From positions 1 through 15,415 of the forward strand of contig CAJXIT010000039.1 in assembly GCA_913054055.1 (NCBI GenBank): a stretch of 15,415 nt of DNA, written 5' to 3'. Shown piece after piece: positions 6,882 to 14,017 of the stretch. The notes beneath the pieces are model-generated. The model saw only the letters and a list, made by a program, of their open reading frames with translations, searched no databases and had not been told where the DNA came from. This DNA comes from an uncultured Thalassolituus sp. (GTDB taxonomy: Bacteria; Pseudomonadota; Gammaproteobacteria; Pseudomonadales; Oceanobacteraceae). Position numbers and translations under genes: made by a program. Positions within the stretch are counted from its first letter, which is position 1; each line of letters opens with the position of its first letter.

Positions 6882-7507
6882 GCATCATCCATCTTAATGG
6901 CCACACCACGTATGGTCGGTCGCACCAACGGCATGGCTTTACGCATACTCTCATTGGTAATGGATTCTATTTTAAAGCCAGCGTCTTCAATGGCCTGCAA
7001 TGTATTGCGGTTTAAATGACAATTTCCGGCTAACACTTTCCATATTGGGTTAATTATATTTTGCCATGTGCGTCGACTGGTGCCTTTTTTTGCTGCCACA
7101 TGCTCTAAAAACATAAAGCGCCCGCCGGGTTTAAGCACGCGCTTAATCTCGTTTAATGATTGCTCTAGATTGTTTACCGAGCAACACACCAAGGTGGACA
7201 CCACACAATCAAACTCATGATCTTTCGCTTGAATCGCCTCGGCTCCGTCGGTTGATACCTGAATGCTTTTTTGCTCATAGCCTTTCACTTTTTCTAGCAA
7301 CTGCTTGCGCATAATGGCATCCGGCTCACACAAGGTTAGCTTTACGTTTTTCAAATTATAAAACGGCAAATTGGCCCCAGTGCCTGAACCAATCTCCAAT
7401 ACCTTACCTGTTACATCCGATAATAGAGACTGTCGCCATGCTTGCAGACACGCGGCTTCGGTTTCGGCCATGACTTTGTCATATAAATACGCAGCAATGA
7501 ATGACAT
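6878..7507 (-). CDS. Class I SAM-dependent methyltransferase, METTL7-like
   Basis: A 209-residue methyltransferase. Motif I VLEIGSGTGAN (36-46) binds S-adenosylmethionine, Glu61 in CEPD is the expected ribose-binding acid, and FDCVVSTLVCCSV (99-111) plus IKRVLKPGG (121-129) are motifs IV-V. The C-terminal FLEHVAAKKG...WQNIINPIWKVLAGNCHLNRNT block is the pattern of METTL7/UbiE-related enzymes that act on small thiols or lipids. There is no signal peptide, although the N-terminal MSFIAAYLYDKVM is mildly hydrophobic. AAGG sits about eight bases before the ATG. It is divergent from the DUF1499 lipoprotein gene and convergent with the AraC gene, with a 4-base stop overlap. The substrate cannot be deduced. 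Confidence 0.92.
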   Translation of the reverse strand: MSFIAAYLYDKVMAETEAACLQAWRQSLLSDVTGKVLEIGSGTGANLPFYNLKNVKLTLCEPDAIMRKQLLEKVKGYEQKSIQVSTDGAEAIQAKDHEFDCVVSTLVCCSVNNLEQSLNEIKRVLKPGGRFMFLEHVAAKKGTSRRTWQNIINPIWKVLAGNCHLNRNTLQAIEDAGFKIESITNESMRKAMPLVRPTIRGVAIKMDDA

Positions 7508-7620
7508 GATAGGCCCTTATAGTTGAAGTGAACCTAACCGTACATTAGGATTACCCATAAACCAAGCCTATAAAACGGCCAAGGCATCCTGTTACTCACA
7601 CACTTTATCACTGGATTTTT

Positions 7621-8076
7621 ATGTTACGTTTATTACGTTTAAGCAGCCTGATTATTTTAAGCAGCGTATTATCTGGCTGTTTAGTTTTACCATTAAAACA
7701 ATCAGACAGTGATCGCAGTTTGTATTGGTGCCCCCCTTTAATTAACTGCGCCTCCACAGAAGCGTCAACGTTTGTCCATAAAATTGAACCGTTTAATTTA
7801 AACATGGAATTTGAACAAGCTTGGCCAATGATCAAAAACAGCATTAAGCAGCTACAAGGCACCAACATAGAGTTAGACTACAAAGGCTATTTATATGCTA
7901 AAAGTCGCAGTGAAATAATGGGGTTTGTGGATTACATAGAGGTGCTGTACATCCCCGAGCATCACCAACTGAATGTTCGATCATCATCCTTATTGGGAAT
8001 ATGGGACATGGGCGTGAATAAAAAGCGCACCGATCATTTAAGGTTAATGCTGAAAGAAAAAGGCGTGATTGAGTAG
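7621..8076 (+). CDS. DUF1499 family lipoprotein
   Basis: A 151-residue predicted lipoprotein: hydrophobic signal 1-19 and lipobox LSGC with Cys20. The mature part carries DUF1499 features: WPMIKNSIKQL, the GYLYAKSRSEIMGFVDYIEVLYI strand block (89-111), and NVRSSSLLGIWDMGVNKKR (118-136), matching the family's RS-S-x-G-x-D-x-GVN-x-KR core. The full family length is present. Its role is not known; a structural or envelope role is inference from the lipid anchor. No strong ribosome binding site precedes the ATG, but the lipobox fixes the N-terminus within a few residues. It is followed by the inverted-repeat-rich segment at 8100-8204, which separates it from a convergent acyltransferase gene. Confidence 0.88.
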   Translation: MLRLLRLSSLIILSSVLSGCLVLPLKQSDSDRSLYWCPPLINCASTEASTFVHKIEPFNLNMEFEQAWPMIKNSIKQLQGTNIELDYKGYLYAKSRSEIMGFVDYIEVLYIPEHHQLNVRSSSLLGIWDMGVNKKRTDHLRLMLKEKGVIE

Positions 8077-8099
8077 CTTATAGATGCATTAACACAATA

Positions 8100-8204
8100 A
8101 TTCGCAGCTAACTCTCTTCGAGCTCGCGAATGCTTACATGGATGTAAGTAGTAGAGCAATGCAGGAGCATATTGCCGAGGCGGGCATCCACTACTCAGTC
8201 GCCT
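8100..8204. repeat. Highly structured intergenic element, candidate interspersed repeat
   Basis: At least four inverted repeats are packed in about 105 bp between two convergent genes: ATTCGC-AGCT (8100-8109) with AGCT-c-GCGAAT (8121-8131); CTTACAT-gg-ATGTAAG (8133-8148); GCAAT (8156-8160) with ATTGC (8171-8175); and AGGCG (8178-8182) with CGCCT (8200-8204). AGTAGT (8147-8152) can also pair with ACTACT (8190-8195). The base composition is richer in G+C than its surroundings. It may be a dispersed palindromic repeat of the genome, and it could also act as a bidirectional terminator or RNA-stabilising structure. Copy number cannot be judged from one window. Confidence 0.5.
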
Positions 8205-8231
8205 AAAAAACAACATCACAAACAAGAAACA

Positions 8232-9140
8232 CTAATAAAACTTGGCCTCTCCTTCAGGTCGGGTTTTAAAGCGTTTATGTACCCACATATATTGAGTCGG
8301 AAAGCGTCGCACTTCATTTTCTAATGCTTGATTCCAAATCTCCGTATCTTTTTGTTCATCGGTTCCGGTAAGTGCCAGCTCAGGTGAAAACGAAATTTCG
8401 TATCCGCCATCATCTAGCCTATGCATGCCCATCATAATCACAGCGGCACCGGTTTCTCTTACAATCCAACTAGGAGTGGTAATGTTAGCCGCGTCAACCC
8501 CAAAAAACGGGGTAAATACACTGGCTTTTTTACCAAAGTCTTGATCACAGCCATACCAAACAATGCCACCATTCCCCATGAAAGCTTGCATCTCTTTTAG
8601 CTGCTTTTTAGTAAAGCCTGTCACACCAGCTTTGGCACGGCCATTTTCAATCATGTTATCCACAATGGGATTATCATTTGGGCGATACATATAACCCAAA
8701 TTGGAAACATGATGTGACAACAATGGAATGGCAAAATCCACAACCGCAAAGTGCCCACCTAACAACAATACTCCCTTACCTTTCTTTTGCGCATTAATCA
8801 GGTTATCTAGCCCCACTGTATTCACCGTTTTTTTATACGGCATCATGTCTTGCCACCAAGCATGCGTGCCTTCTATGAATCCTGTGGTTAATTGCACAAA
8901 GCAATCTTCAACCATATCTTCAATTTCTTGATCGCTTTTTTCAGGAAAACAGCGCGACATATTAGTGCGTGCAATATGAGTACGAGACTTAAGTTTATGC
9001 TTTGCTTTCACACCCAGCCAACGCCCAAGCTTATGCTTCTTGGCAAGTGATAAATGTGAGATTAAATATAAAGCCGCCACAATAAAGCGTGCAGGCCAAT
9101 ACTTTGGCTTAAAGATAGAAGGTGTTTTTTTATTATTCAT
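8232..9140 (-). CDS. LpxL/HtrB-like acyltransferase (lipid A biosynthesis type)
   Basis: A 302-residue acyltransferase of the LpxL/LpxM family, which moves an acyl chain from acyl-ACP to a lipid A precursor or related lipid at the inner membrane. A hydrophobic N-terminal segment (about 17-31) would anchor it. The catalytic HX4D motif is GGHFAVVDF, with His130 and Asp135. The IVWYGCDQDFG segment (193-203), FTPFFG (209-214) and the C-terminal YMWVHKRFKTRP (284-295) are also family-typical. Length is normal. The ATG has no clear Shine-Dalgarno. The gene stands alone between the structured element at 8100-8204 and a divergent GNAT gene. Whether it is the main lauroyltransferase or a paralogue acting on another lipid cannot be decided here. 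Confidence 0.92.
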   Translation of the reverse strand: MNNKKTPSIFKPKYWPARFIVAALYLISHLSLAKKHKLGRWLGVKAKHKLKSRTHIARTNMSRCFPEKSDQEIEDMVEDCFVQLTTGFIEGTHAWWQDMMPYKKTVNTVGLDNLINAQKKGKGVLLLGGHFAVVDFAIPLLSHHVSNLGYMYRPNDNPIVDNMIENGRAKAGVTGFTKKQLKEMQAFMGNGGIVWYGCDQDFGKKASVFTPFFGVDAANITTPSWIVRETGAAVIMMGMHRLDDGGYEISFSPELALTGTDEQKDTEIWNQALENEVRRFPTQYMWVHKRFKTRPEGEAKFY

Positions 9141-9163
9141 TGCTTATTATCATTATTAATAAT

Positions 9164-9183
9164 CTATACCGTTCGGGGTATAG
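9164..9183. promoter_or_regulatory. Perfect inverted repeat CTATACC-N6-GGTATAG between divergent genes
   Basis: Seven-base arms at 9164-9170 and 9177-9183 flank GTTCGG. The hairpin lies between the acyltransferase (start 9140) and the GNAT gene (start 9268), where promoters for both must lie. It is a candidate operator or 5' leader hairpin. No T run follows on either strand. Confidence 0.3.
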
Positions 9184-9267
9184 CGCATGGATCAGGCTTA
9201 AGACAATACTCACTATCCCCCCTTGGCTCAAGTTGTAAATCAGCCAAATAGATTGCATGAGGTAAAT

Positions 9268-9714
9268 ATGAAAATCATTCCAGCGAATATGTCGCACATT
9301 GAGTTAATCACTCCACTGTTTGATGCCTATCGTCAATTCTATAAGCAACAATCTGATATAGAGGGTGCCAGAGCGTTTATTAGTAACAACCTCACCAATC
9401 AGCACGCCTCTATTTTTTTAGCTCTAGATGAACATGACAAAGCCTTAGGCTTTGTTCAGCTGTACCCAACATGGGAATCCGTCACAATGACTAAGCGCTG
9501 GGTTTTATACGATTTATATGTAGCCGAGCCTGGCCGTAAAAAAGGCATTGCAACCCAGCTTATGAATCAAGCGAAACAATTGGCAAAAGACACACAGGCC
9601 AAATACATCATGCTGGAAACGGCGGTGGATAATACAACGGCTCAACGCCTATATGAATCATTAGGCTATGACCGGGACAATGAGTTTTACACGTACATCT
9701 TAGAGATTAACTGA
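9268..9714 (+). CDS. GNAT family N-acetyltransferase
   Basis: A 148-residue acetyl-CoA-dependent N-acetyltransferase. Motif A is seen as LYDLYVAEPGRKKGIATQL, with the pyrophosphate-binding R90-K-K-G93-I-A95 pattern, followed by the helix TTAQRLYESLGY (123-134) that closes the fold. The preceding strand LGFVQLYPTWES (60-71) is also typical. The ATG at 9268 was chosen because GAGG (9259-9262) lies five bases upstream; a TTG start 45 bases earlier would add an unrelated leader. The acceptor amine is unknown. A polyamine acceptor is tempting given the nearby polyamine genes, but the gene lies beyond a shared terminator and no sequence feature supports it. Confidence 0.92.
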   Translation: MKIIPANMSHIELITPLFDAYRQFYKQQSDIEGARAFISNNLTNQHASIFLALDEHDKALGFVQLYPTWESVTMTKRWVLYDLYVAEPGRKKGIATQLMNQAKQLAKDTQAKYIMLETAVDNTTAQRLYESLGYDRDNEFYTYILEIN

Positions 9715-9751
9715 GCTCAGCATGATGACTGGCCATTCCCTCCACCCAGAA

Positions 9752-9785
9752 AAAAAGCCAAACCTTAATTAGGGTTTGGCTTTTT
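9752..9785. terminator. Bidirectional rho-independent terminator
   Basis: AAAAAGCCAAACC (9752-9764) pairs perfectly with GGTTTGGCTTTTT (9773-9785) around an 8-base loop, giving a 13-bp stem with T runs on both strands. It lies between the convergent GNAT gene (stop 9714) and cupin gene (stop 9803) and should end both transcripts. Confidence 0.93.
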
Positions 9786-9802
9786 AATGCTCATTTTATG
9801 AA

Positions 9803-10165
9803 TCAAGCTTCTTCATAAATAGAGTAAAATTTCTTTGCCGTGCCAATGGTTTCCCAAGTGCCTTGATAACCAGCCGGAATCACAAAACCATCGCCAGGGT
9901 TAATTGCTTCAGAATGCCCTTCACTATCGGTTAAAATGGCCTTACCCTCGATTAAATAGCAAAACTCATCCTCAGTGTAATTTAGATTCCATTTCCCCGT
10001 TGTGGACTCCCATACACCACAAAAGAAATTCTCTTTCGTATTGGTGAATACGTTATTTAGACGTTCAGTGGGAGCACCCGTAATGACTCGGTCTTCAGAG
10101 ATTTTTTCAGATGGCATAGCATCTAATGAAGCGCTAACGCGAAGTAACTTGATTGCTTGGTTCAT
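9803..10165 (-). CDS. Single-domain cupin (DUF861/Cupin_3, EutQ-like)
   Basis: A 120-residue cupin of the DUF861 type. The core reads FFCGVWESTTGKWNLNY, EDEFCYLIEGKAILTD (65-80), then NPGDGFVIPAGYQGTWE (89-105). The classical HxH metal ligands of cupin motif 1 are absent (NYTEDEF) and motif 2 lacks its His, so a metal-free ligand-binding role or altered chemistry is likely. It is the last gene of a probable puuB-tetR-cupin unit, 36 bp after the TetR gene. Family relatives include EutQ and ureidoglycine aminohydrolase, but neither reaction fits the context clearly. A sensor or binding role for a polyamine intermediate is inference. The ATG at 10165 is preferred over an in-frame TTG four codons upstream. 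Confidence 0.9.
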   Translation of the reverse strand: MNQAIKLLRVSASLDAMPSEKISEDRVITGAPTERLNNVFTNTKENFFCGVWESTTGKWNLNYTEDEFCYLIEGKAILTDSEGHSEAINPGDGFVIPAGYQGTWETIGTAKKFYSIYEEA

Positions 10166-10201
10166 GATTTTACTCAATTTAAATAAAGGTGTGTGAACAC
10201 C

Positions 10202-10825
10202 TTATTTAAAGTGGGTAGTAAGCAATGCCATTACCATGACTTTTAAATCAGCTTGAGTACGCTTGGCGCGCTCCCCTTGCTGAGTAGCCATAGTGACAAA
10301 CACTGCGTGAGTGCTTTCTAAATACACTCGCCCAAGGCGTTCACGTTCTTTTAGTTGCTTGTTAATGCCCATACGCTTAAATAAACGCGCAAAGGTAGAA
10401 ATCATCATTTCATCATGCTTTTCATCAAGCTCTCGCAGTTCAGGTACTGAGAACATGGCTTGAACCAGCGTGAGAATTGCTTTTTGTTTTTTATAGACTT
10501 TAAAATTAGTGGTCAACATGTCATCCACTAATTGATCTAACGGAATATTTTCGATATCCCAACTATCAAACTCATTCAACACCCCTTCAATCTCATCCAA
10601 CCAACGCATACCCATGGCATATAAAATGGCATGTTTGTTTGGAAAGTAGTGATACAGGGAGCCAATTGAAATGCCCACTTCTTTGGCAATCAATATGGTA
10701 TTTAAATCATCAAAACCCACTCGTTCCAACAGCTCACTGGTGGCATCGATTATTTGTTTTGAACGTTTTTTTGAGCGCCCTTGTACAGGCGCATTTCTCG
10801 GTTCTACATCAGCGATCTTTTTCAA
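10202..10825 (-). CDS. TetR/AcrR-family transcriptional regulator
   Basis: A 207-residue regulator with an N-terminal TetR HTH: RSKQIIDATSELLERVGF (22-38), LIAKEVGISIGSLYHYFPNK (45-64). The rest is helical with no recognised ligand signature, as usual for the family. It lies 101 bp after the PuuB-like gene and 36 bp before the cupin gene, on the same strand, so it probably regulates this polyamine locus, in the place occupied by PuuR in E. coli (inference). The start codon is TTG at 10825; an upstream ATG is out of frame and hits a stop at once, and AGGA lies about nine bases before the TTG. Candidate binding sites are the palindromes in the divergent region 12211-12599. The ligand is unknown. 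Confidence 0.92.
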   Translation of the reverse strand: MKKIADVEPRNAPVQGRSKKRSKQIIDATSELLERVGFDDLNTILIAKEVGISIGSLYHYFPNKHAILYAMGMRWLDEIEGVLNEFDSWDIENIPLDQLVDDMLTTNFKVYKKQKAILTLVQAMFSVPELRELDEKHDEMMISTFARLFKRMGINKQLKERERLGRVYLESTHAVFVTMATQQGERAKRTQADLKVMVMALLTTHFK

Positions 10826-10905
10826 GCTTTCTGTCCTATCATCCTCTGGTGAGATTTTTCACTCACTCCACTTTTTATATGAAAGCTGTATTCAGATGCC
10901 TGTTT

Positions 10906-10942
10906 AGATCGCTTGATTGAACGTGTCTAAAAAAAGCGATCT
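10906..10942. repeat. 9-bp inverted repeat spanning the puuB stop codon
   Basis: AGATCGCTT (10906-10914) and AAGCGATCT (10934-10942) are perfectly complementary with a 19-base spacer. The right arm lies in the last codons of the PuuB-like gene and the left arm in the gap before the TetR gene. On the minus-strand RNA the T run falls inside the loop, so it is not a standard terminator. It could be an operator or an RNA hairpin tuning expression between the two genes. Confidence 0.35.
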
Positions 10943-12210
10943 CGCATAGAGTAATACAGCATACCTGCCACCAAACCTGGCCAGCGCAATAGCGTGCCGC
11001 CTGGAAACGTTGGGGTGGGTACATTTTTAAAGGCATCAAATTTTTCGGCGCTGCCACTAATGGCTTCGGCCATCAATTTGCCGCCTAGCGTGGCCATTGC
11101 CACCCCATGGCCAGAATAACCTTGCGCCACAAATACGTTTTCTTCAATACGATCAAAATGCGGCATGCGATTCATGGTCACCGCCAGAGTTCCACCCCAG
11201 CCGTAATCAATTTTCACATCTTTTAATTCTGGGTAGAATTCTAACATGTATTTTCTAACAAAGTTTGGAATGTCTTTTGGGAAGGCCTTAGTGTAGTTTT
11301 CACCACCTCCCCACAATAGGCGGTTATCACCCGACAACTTAAAGTAGTTAATCACAAACTTGGTGTCTGCCACCGCATAATCTTCACGGTTAATTTTACG
11401 GCACAGCTCTTCACTTAAAGGTTCGGTGGCCAAAATAAAATTATTAATGGGCATGATCTTGCCCGCCACTTTAGGGGCCAAATTACCTAGGTAACCATTA
11501 CTCGCCAGTAAAATGTACTTAGCTTTTACCACGCCTTTTTCCGTGATCACTTCTGCGCCATCCCCCCCTTTATAAGAGGTTACACGGCTGTTTTCGTATA
11601 TTTTAACACCGGCAGCCACAGCCGCATCCGCAAGGCCCAAGGCATAATTCAGTGGGTGCAAATGGGCGCCATCTGTCATCACCAAACCATTGTGGTATTT
11701 ATCTGTGCCCAACATGCCTTCAACATCTTGCTTGTCCACATACTTAACATCATTGTATTTCAGCACTTCACGATAATATTCATACTCTTCTTTAATATCA
11801 TCAATGTGAGACGGTTTGGCCGCCACATGCATCACACCGCTTTTTAAGTCACACTGAATATTGTGCTTTTTGATCAAGTCTTTAACCAAATCCACGGAAT
11901 CAAGGGAAAGATCCCACAACACATCCGCCGCTTCACGGCCAACTTTTTCAACAATCTCATCATGACCAATACGCTGACCTTGAGACAACTGCCCCCCATT
12001 ACGGCCAGATGCCCCCCAGCCCACTTTTTCAGCGTCTAACACGGTTACGCTGTAACCTTTTTCGGCTAAATGCAGGGCAGATGATAACCCGGTAAAACCT
12101 GCGCCAATCACGCACACATCCGCCTGCACCTCACCTTCTAGAGCAGGATACGCGCCCTCGCTGTTCGCTGTGGCTGCATAATATGATGTAGGGTAACTAG
12201 ATAATCCCAT
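10927..12210 (-). CDS. puuB: FAD-dependent oxidoreductase, gamma-glutamylputrescine oxidase-like (PuuB/PauB/OrdL)
   Basis: A 427-residue DAO-family flavoenzyme, about the same length as E. coli PuuB. It should oxidise gamma-glutamyl-putrescine (or a related gamma-glutamyl polyamine) to the aldehyde, releasing ammonia and H2O2. The FAD-binding Rossmann motif is VIGAGFTGLSSALHLAEKG (34-52) with the ribose-binding acid Asp59. GWGASGRNGGQ (64-74) is the hallmark of this subgroup, and VAQGYSGHGVAMATLGGKL (361-379) is the C-terminal FAD site. It diverges from a PuuA-like gene across 389 bp, which strongly supports the pathway. AGGA lies about nine bases before the ATG. The exact polyamine substrate is not determined; several paralogues with different preferences exist in Pseudomonas. 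Confidence 0.9.
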   Translation of the reverse strand: MGLSSYPTSYYAATANSEGAYPALEGEVQADVCVIGAGFTGLSSALHLAEKGYSVTVLDAEKVGWGASGRNGGQLSQGQRIGHDEIVEKVGREAADVLWDLSLDSVDLVKDLIKKHNIQCDLKSGVMHVAAKPSHIDDIKEEYEYYREVLKYNDVKYVDKQDVEGMLGTDKYHNGLVMTDGAHLHPLNYALGLADAAVAAGVKIYENSRVTSYKGGDGAEVITEKGVVKAKYILLASNGYLGNLAPKVAGKIMPINNFILATEPLSEELCRKINREDYAVADTKFVINYFKLSGDNRLLWGGGENYTKAFPKDIPNFVRKYMLEFYPELKDVKIDYGWGGTLAVTMNRMPHFDRIEENVFVAQGYSGHGVAMATLGGKLMAEAISGSAEKFDAFKNVPTPTFPGGTLLRWPGLVAGMLYYSMRDRFF

Positions 12211-12419
12211 AATTCTCTTTCCTAAACCCGATATTAAAGCCTGTGACTGCTTGTAAAAACAGGCTCAATACAAGTTTTAACTATTACTATAAAATCAATA
12301 AACCGAATAATACTTCTAATTTGTTATCGCTACAACCCAATAAATACAAAGAATAAGTCGACTTTTGGTTGATTAACTCAATAAAAAGACATAACCTATA
12401 ATTGAATAATGATTCGGCT

Positions 12420-12454
12420 TTTAAGTAACCTGAGTGCCACTTAATTTAAGTAAC
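12420..12454. promoter_or_regulatory. Candidate operator: ACTTAA-T-TTAAGT palindrome with repeated TTTAAGTAAC
   Basis: ACTTAA (12439-12444) and TTAAGT (12446-12451) form a perfect palindrome around one T. TTTAAGTAAC occurs at 12420-12429 and again at 12445-12454, so one half-site is repeated 25 bases away in the same orientation. The group lies just upstream of the TATAAT at 12498. It is a good candidate site for the neighbouring TetR protein, though this is unproven. Confidence 0.4.
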
Positions 12455-12497
12455 ACCCAGTCAGCCCCTCGTTTCGGGCACCTGTCTATTCATTATC

Positions 12498-12503
12498 TAT
12501 AAT
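12498..12503 (+). promoter_or_regulatory. Candidate -10 box (TATAAT) for the puuA-like gene
   Basis: A perfect TATAAT lies 97 bases before the ATG at 12600. No good -35 hexamer is found at 16-18 bases upstream, which would suit a promoter needing an activator. A chance match in AT-rich DNA is possible. Confidence 0.35.
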
Positions 12504-12599
12504 AGTAAGCATTGTAAGTACAAATATAACACTAAAGACAATATAACAACATAAAACTCAAGACATTTATTGAATCAAGTCTGATTGAGAAGGTGATTT

Positions 12600-13946
12600 A
12601 TGGAAGCCGTCAAAAGGTTTCTCGATGAACATGGAATAACCGAAGTAGAGTCAACCCTGCCAGATATGACAGGCAATGCTCGTGGTAAATTCTATCCTAC
12701 TAAAAAGTTTTTAGCTGAACAGGGAGGGCGAATTCCTGAAACCCTGTTAGTGCAAACCGTTACAGGGGACTGGGCCCCAAACACAGATGATTTTGTGGAC
12801 CCAACCGATCGCGACATGGTGCTTGTGCCTGACCCCAACTCATTAAGGTTGGTACCTTGGGCCGATGAGCCCACCGCACAGGTTATTAATGACTGCTTCA
12901 CCACTGAAGGCGAGCTACACCCATTATCATGCCGCACCGTATTACGCCGTGTATTAAAGCTTTATGAAGACATGGGATTGAAACCGGTTATTGCCCCTGA
13001 AGTTGAATTTTATTTAGTGCAAAAGAACATCGATCCTGATTATTCTTTAAAACCAGCCATTGGTCGCTCAGGTCGTCAAGAGACAGCGCGTCAGTCTTAC
13101 AGCATTGATGCGGTTAACGAATTTAACCCTGTGATCGACACGCTATACAATTACTGTGACGCACAGGGCTTAGATGTAGACACTTTGATTCATGAATCCG
13201 GTGCAGCACAAATGGAGATTAACTTTCTTCATGGTGACCCTTTAGATTTAGCCGATCAAGTATTTGTGTTTAAACGTACCCTGCGTGAAACCGCGTTAAA
13301 ACATGATATTTACGCCACCTTCATGGCCAAACCCATGCAGCGTGAGCCAGGTAGCTCAATGCACATTCACCAAAGCTTGGTTGATATAAAAACCGGTAAA
13401 AATATTTTTGCCGGTGAAAAAGAAGGGGAATACAGCGAAGCTTTTTACCATTACATGGGCGGATTACAAACCTATACACCCAATGCCATTAGCTTTTATG
13501 CACCCAATGTGAATTCATATCGACGCTTTGCTCCAGATATAGCAGCGCCTATTAATATGAAGTGGGGTATCGATAACCGCACAGCAGGCTTGCGCGCTCC
13601 GTATGCATTACCGCCGGCCACTCGAATCGAAAACCGATTCCCAGGTGCCGATTGCAATCCGTATTTAGCCATCGCGGCCAGCTTAGCATGTGGATACATT
13701 GGCTTGAAAAATAAAATCCAACCTAGCAAGCCTACCATGGGCTCAGCCAGTGAAGATGGCGAAACCGTAAAAGTGGCTCGAACCCTAGAAGAAGGACTGC
13801 GTTTATTAGACGAGTGCCCTGAATTAGCAGAAATCATGGGGAAAGAGTTTATTCTGGCGTATACAAGCGTTAAGCGCTCTGAATTTGAAACTTTTCATGA
13901 GGTCATCAGTTCTTGGGAACGAGAGCATCTTTTACTGAATGTTTAA
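12600..13946 (+). CDS. puuA: Gamma-glutamylputrescine synthetase-like glutamine synthetase family protein (PuuA/PauA)
   Basis: A 448-residue glutamine-synthetase-family ligase. It should join glutamate to putrescine (or another polyamine) with ATP, the first step of the gamma-glutamyl route of polyamine breakdown in the cytoplasm. The beta-grasp N-terminus (13-90) includes STLPDMTGNARGK. Catalytic-domain residues visible are Glu134/Glu136 (APEVEFYLV), Glu199 and Glu206 (HESGAAQMEINF), His255/His257 (GSSMHIHQS), Arg327 and Arg332 (NRTAGLR), and Glu344/Arg346 (RIENRFPG). Biosynthetic GlnA is larger with an adenylylation Tyr loop; this one matches the shorter PuuA/PauA class. AAGG lies six bases before the ATG. 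It diverges from the PuuB-like gene and is followed by a terminator, then a PotF-like gene. Substrate preference among polyamines is not settled. Confidence 0.93.
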   Translation: MEAVKRFLDEHGITEVESTLPDMTGNARGKFYPTKKFLAEQGGRIPETLLVQTVTGDWAPNTDDFVDPTDRDMVLVPDPNSLRLVPWADEPTAQVINDCFTTEGELHPLSCRTVLRRVLKLYEDMGLKPVIAPEVEFYLVQKNIDPDYSLKPAIGRSGRQETARQSYSIDAVNEFNPVIDTLYNYCDAQGLDVDTLIHESGAAQMEINFLHGDPLDLADQVFVFKRTLRETALKHDIYATFMAKPMQREPGSSMHIHQSLVDIKTGKNIFAGEKEGEYSEAFYHYMGGLQTYTPNAISFYAPNVNSYRRFAPDIAAPINMKWGIDNRTAGLRAPYALPPATRIENRFPGADCNPYLAIAASLACGYIGLKNKIQPSKPTMGSASEDGETVKVARTLEEGLRLLDECPELAEIMGKEFILAYTSVKRSEFETFHEVISSWEREHLLLNV

Positions 13947-13983
13947 GTAATATTTAGACATAAAAGATTTACGCTAAAAATCA

Positions 13984-14017
13984 TGGCCACCTGCATCACG
14001 CTTGTGGCTATTTTTTT
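13984..14017 (+). terminator. Rho-independent terminator after the puuA-like gene
   Basis: TGGCCAC (13984-13990) pairs with GTGGCTA (14004-14010), including one G-T pair, followed by a run of seven T residues. It lies 38 bases after the stop codon and suggests that the potF-like gene uses its own promoter. Confidence 0.85.

Larger units (their letters stand above)
12211..12599. other. Divergent regulatory region between puuB-like and puuA-like genes
   Basis: This 389-bp AT-rich stretch holds no supported gene and must contain promoters for both directions. It has a perfect 13-base palindrome at 12439-12451, a 10-base direct repeat TTTAAGTAAC at 12420-12429 and 12445-12454, and a GCCC/GGGC pair at 12464-12479. 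A consensus TATAAT sits at 12498-12503. The ribosome binding site AAGG (12590-12593) of the puuA-like gene closes it. The length leaves room for several regulators. Confidence 0.6.

Noticed and set aside
7608..7868. Minus-strand 86-codon frame opposite the DUF1499 gene
   Set aside because: Antisense to a gene with lipobox and DUF1499 core; no motif of its own.
8034..8225. Minus-strand 63-codon frame across the structured segment
   Set aside because: It reads through the hairpin-rich element and the end of the DUF1499 gene; the segment is better explained as a repeat.
9223..9267. TTG start 45 bases upstream for the GNAT gene
   Set aside because: The extra 15 residues have no GNAT match, and GAGG directly precedes the ATG at 9268.
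10639..10920. Plus-strand frames opposite the TetR gene start
   Set aside because: They are shadows of the TetR helix-turn-helix coding frame and its leader.
13496..13837. 113-codon minus-strand frame inside the puuA-like gene
   Set aside because: Antisense to conserved glutamine-synthetase motifs; no independent support.
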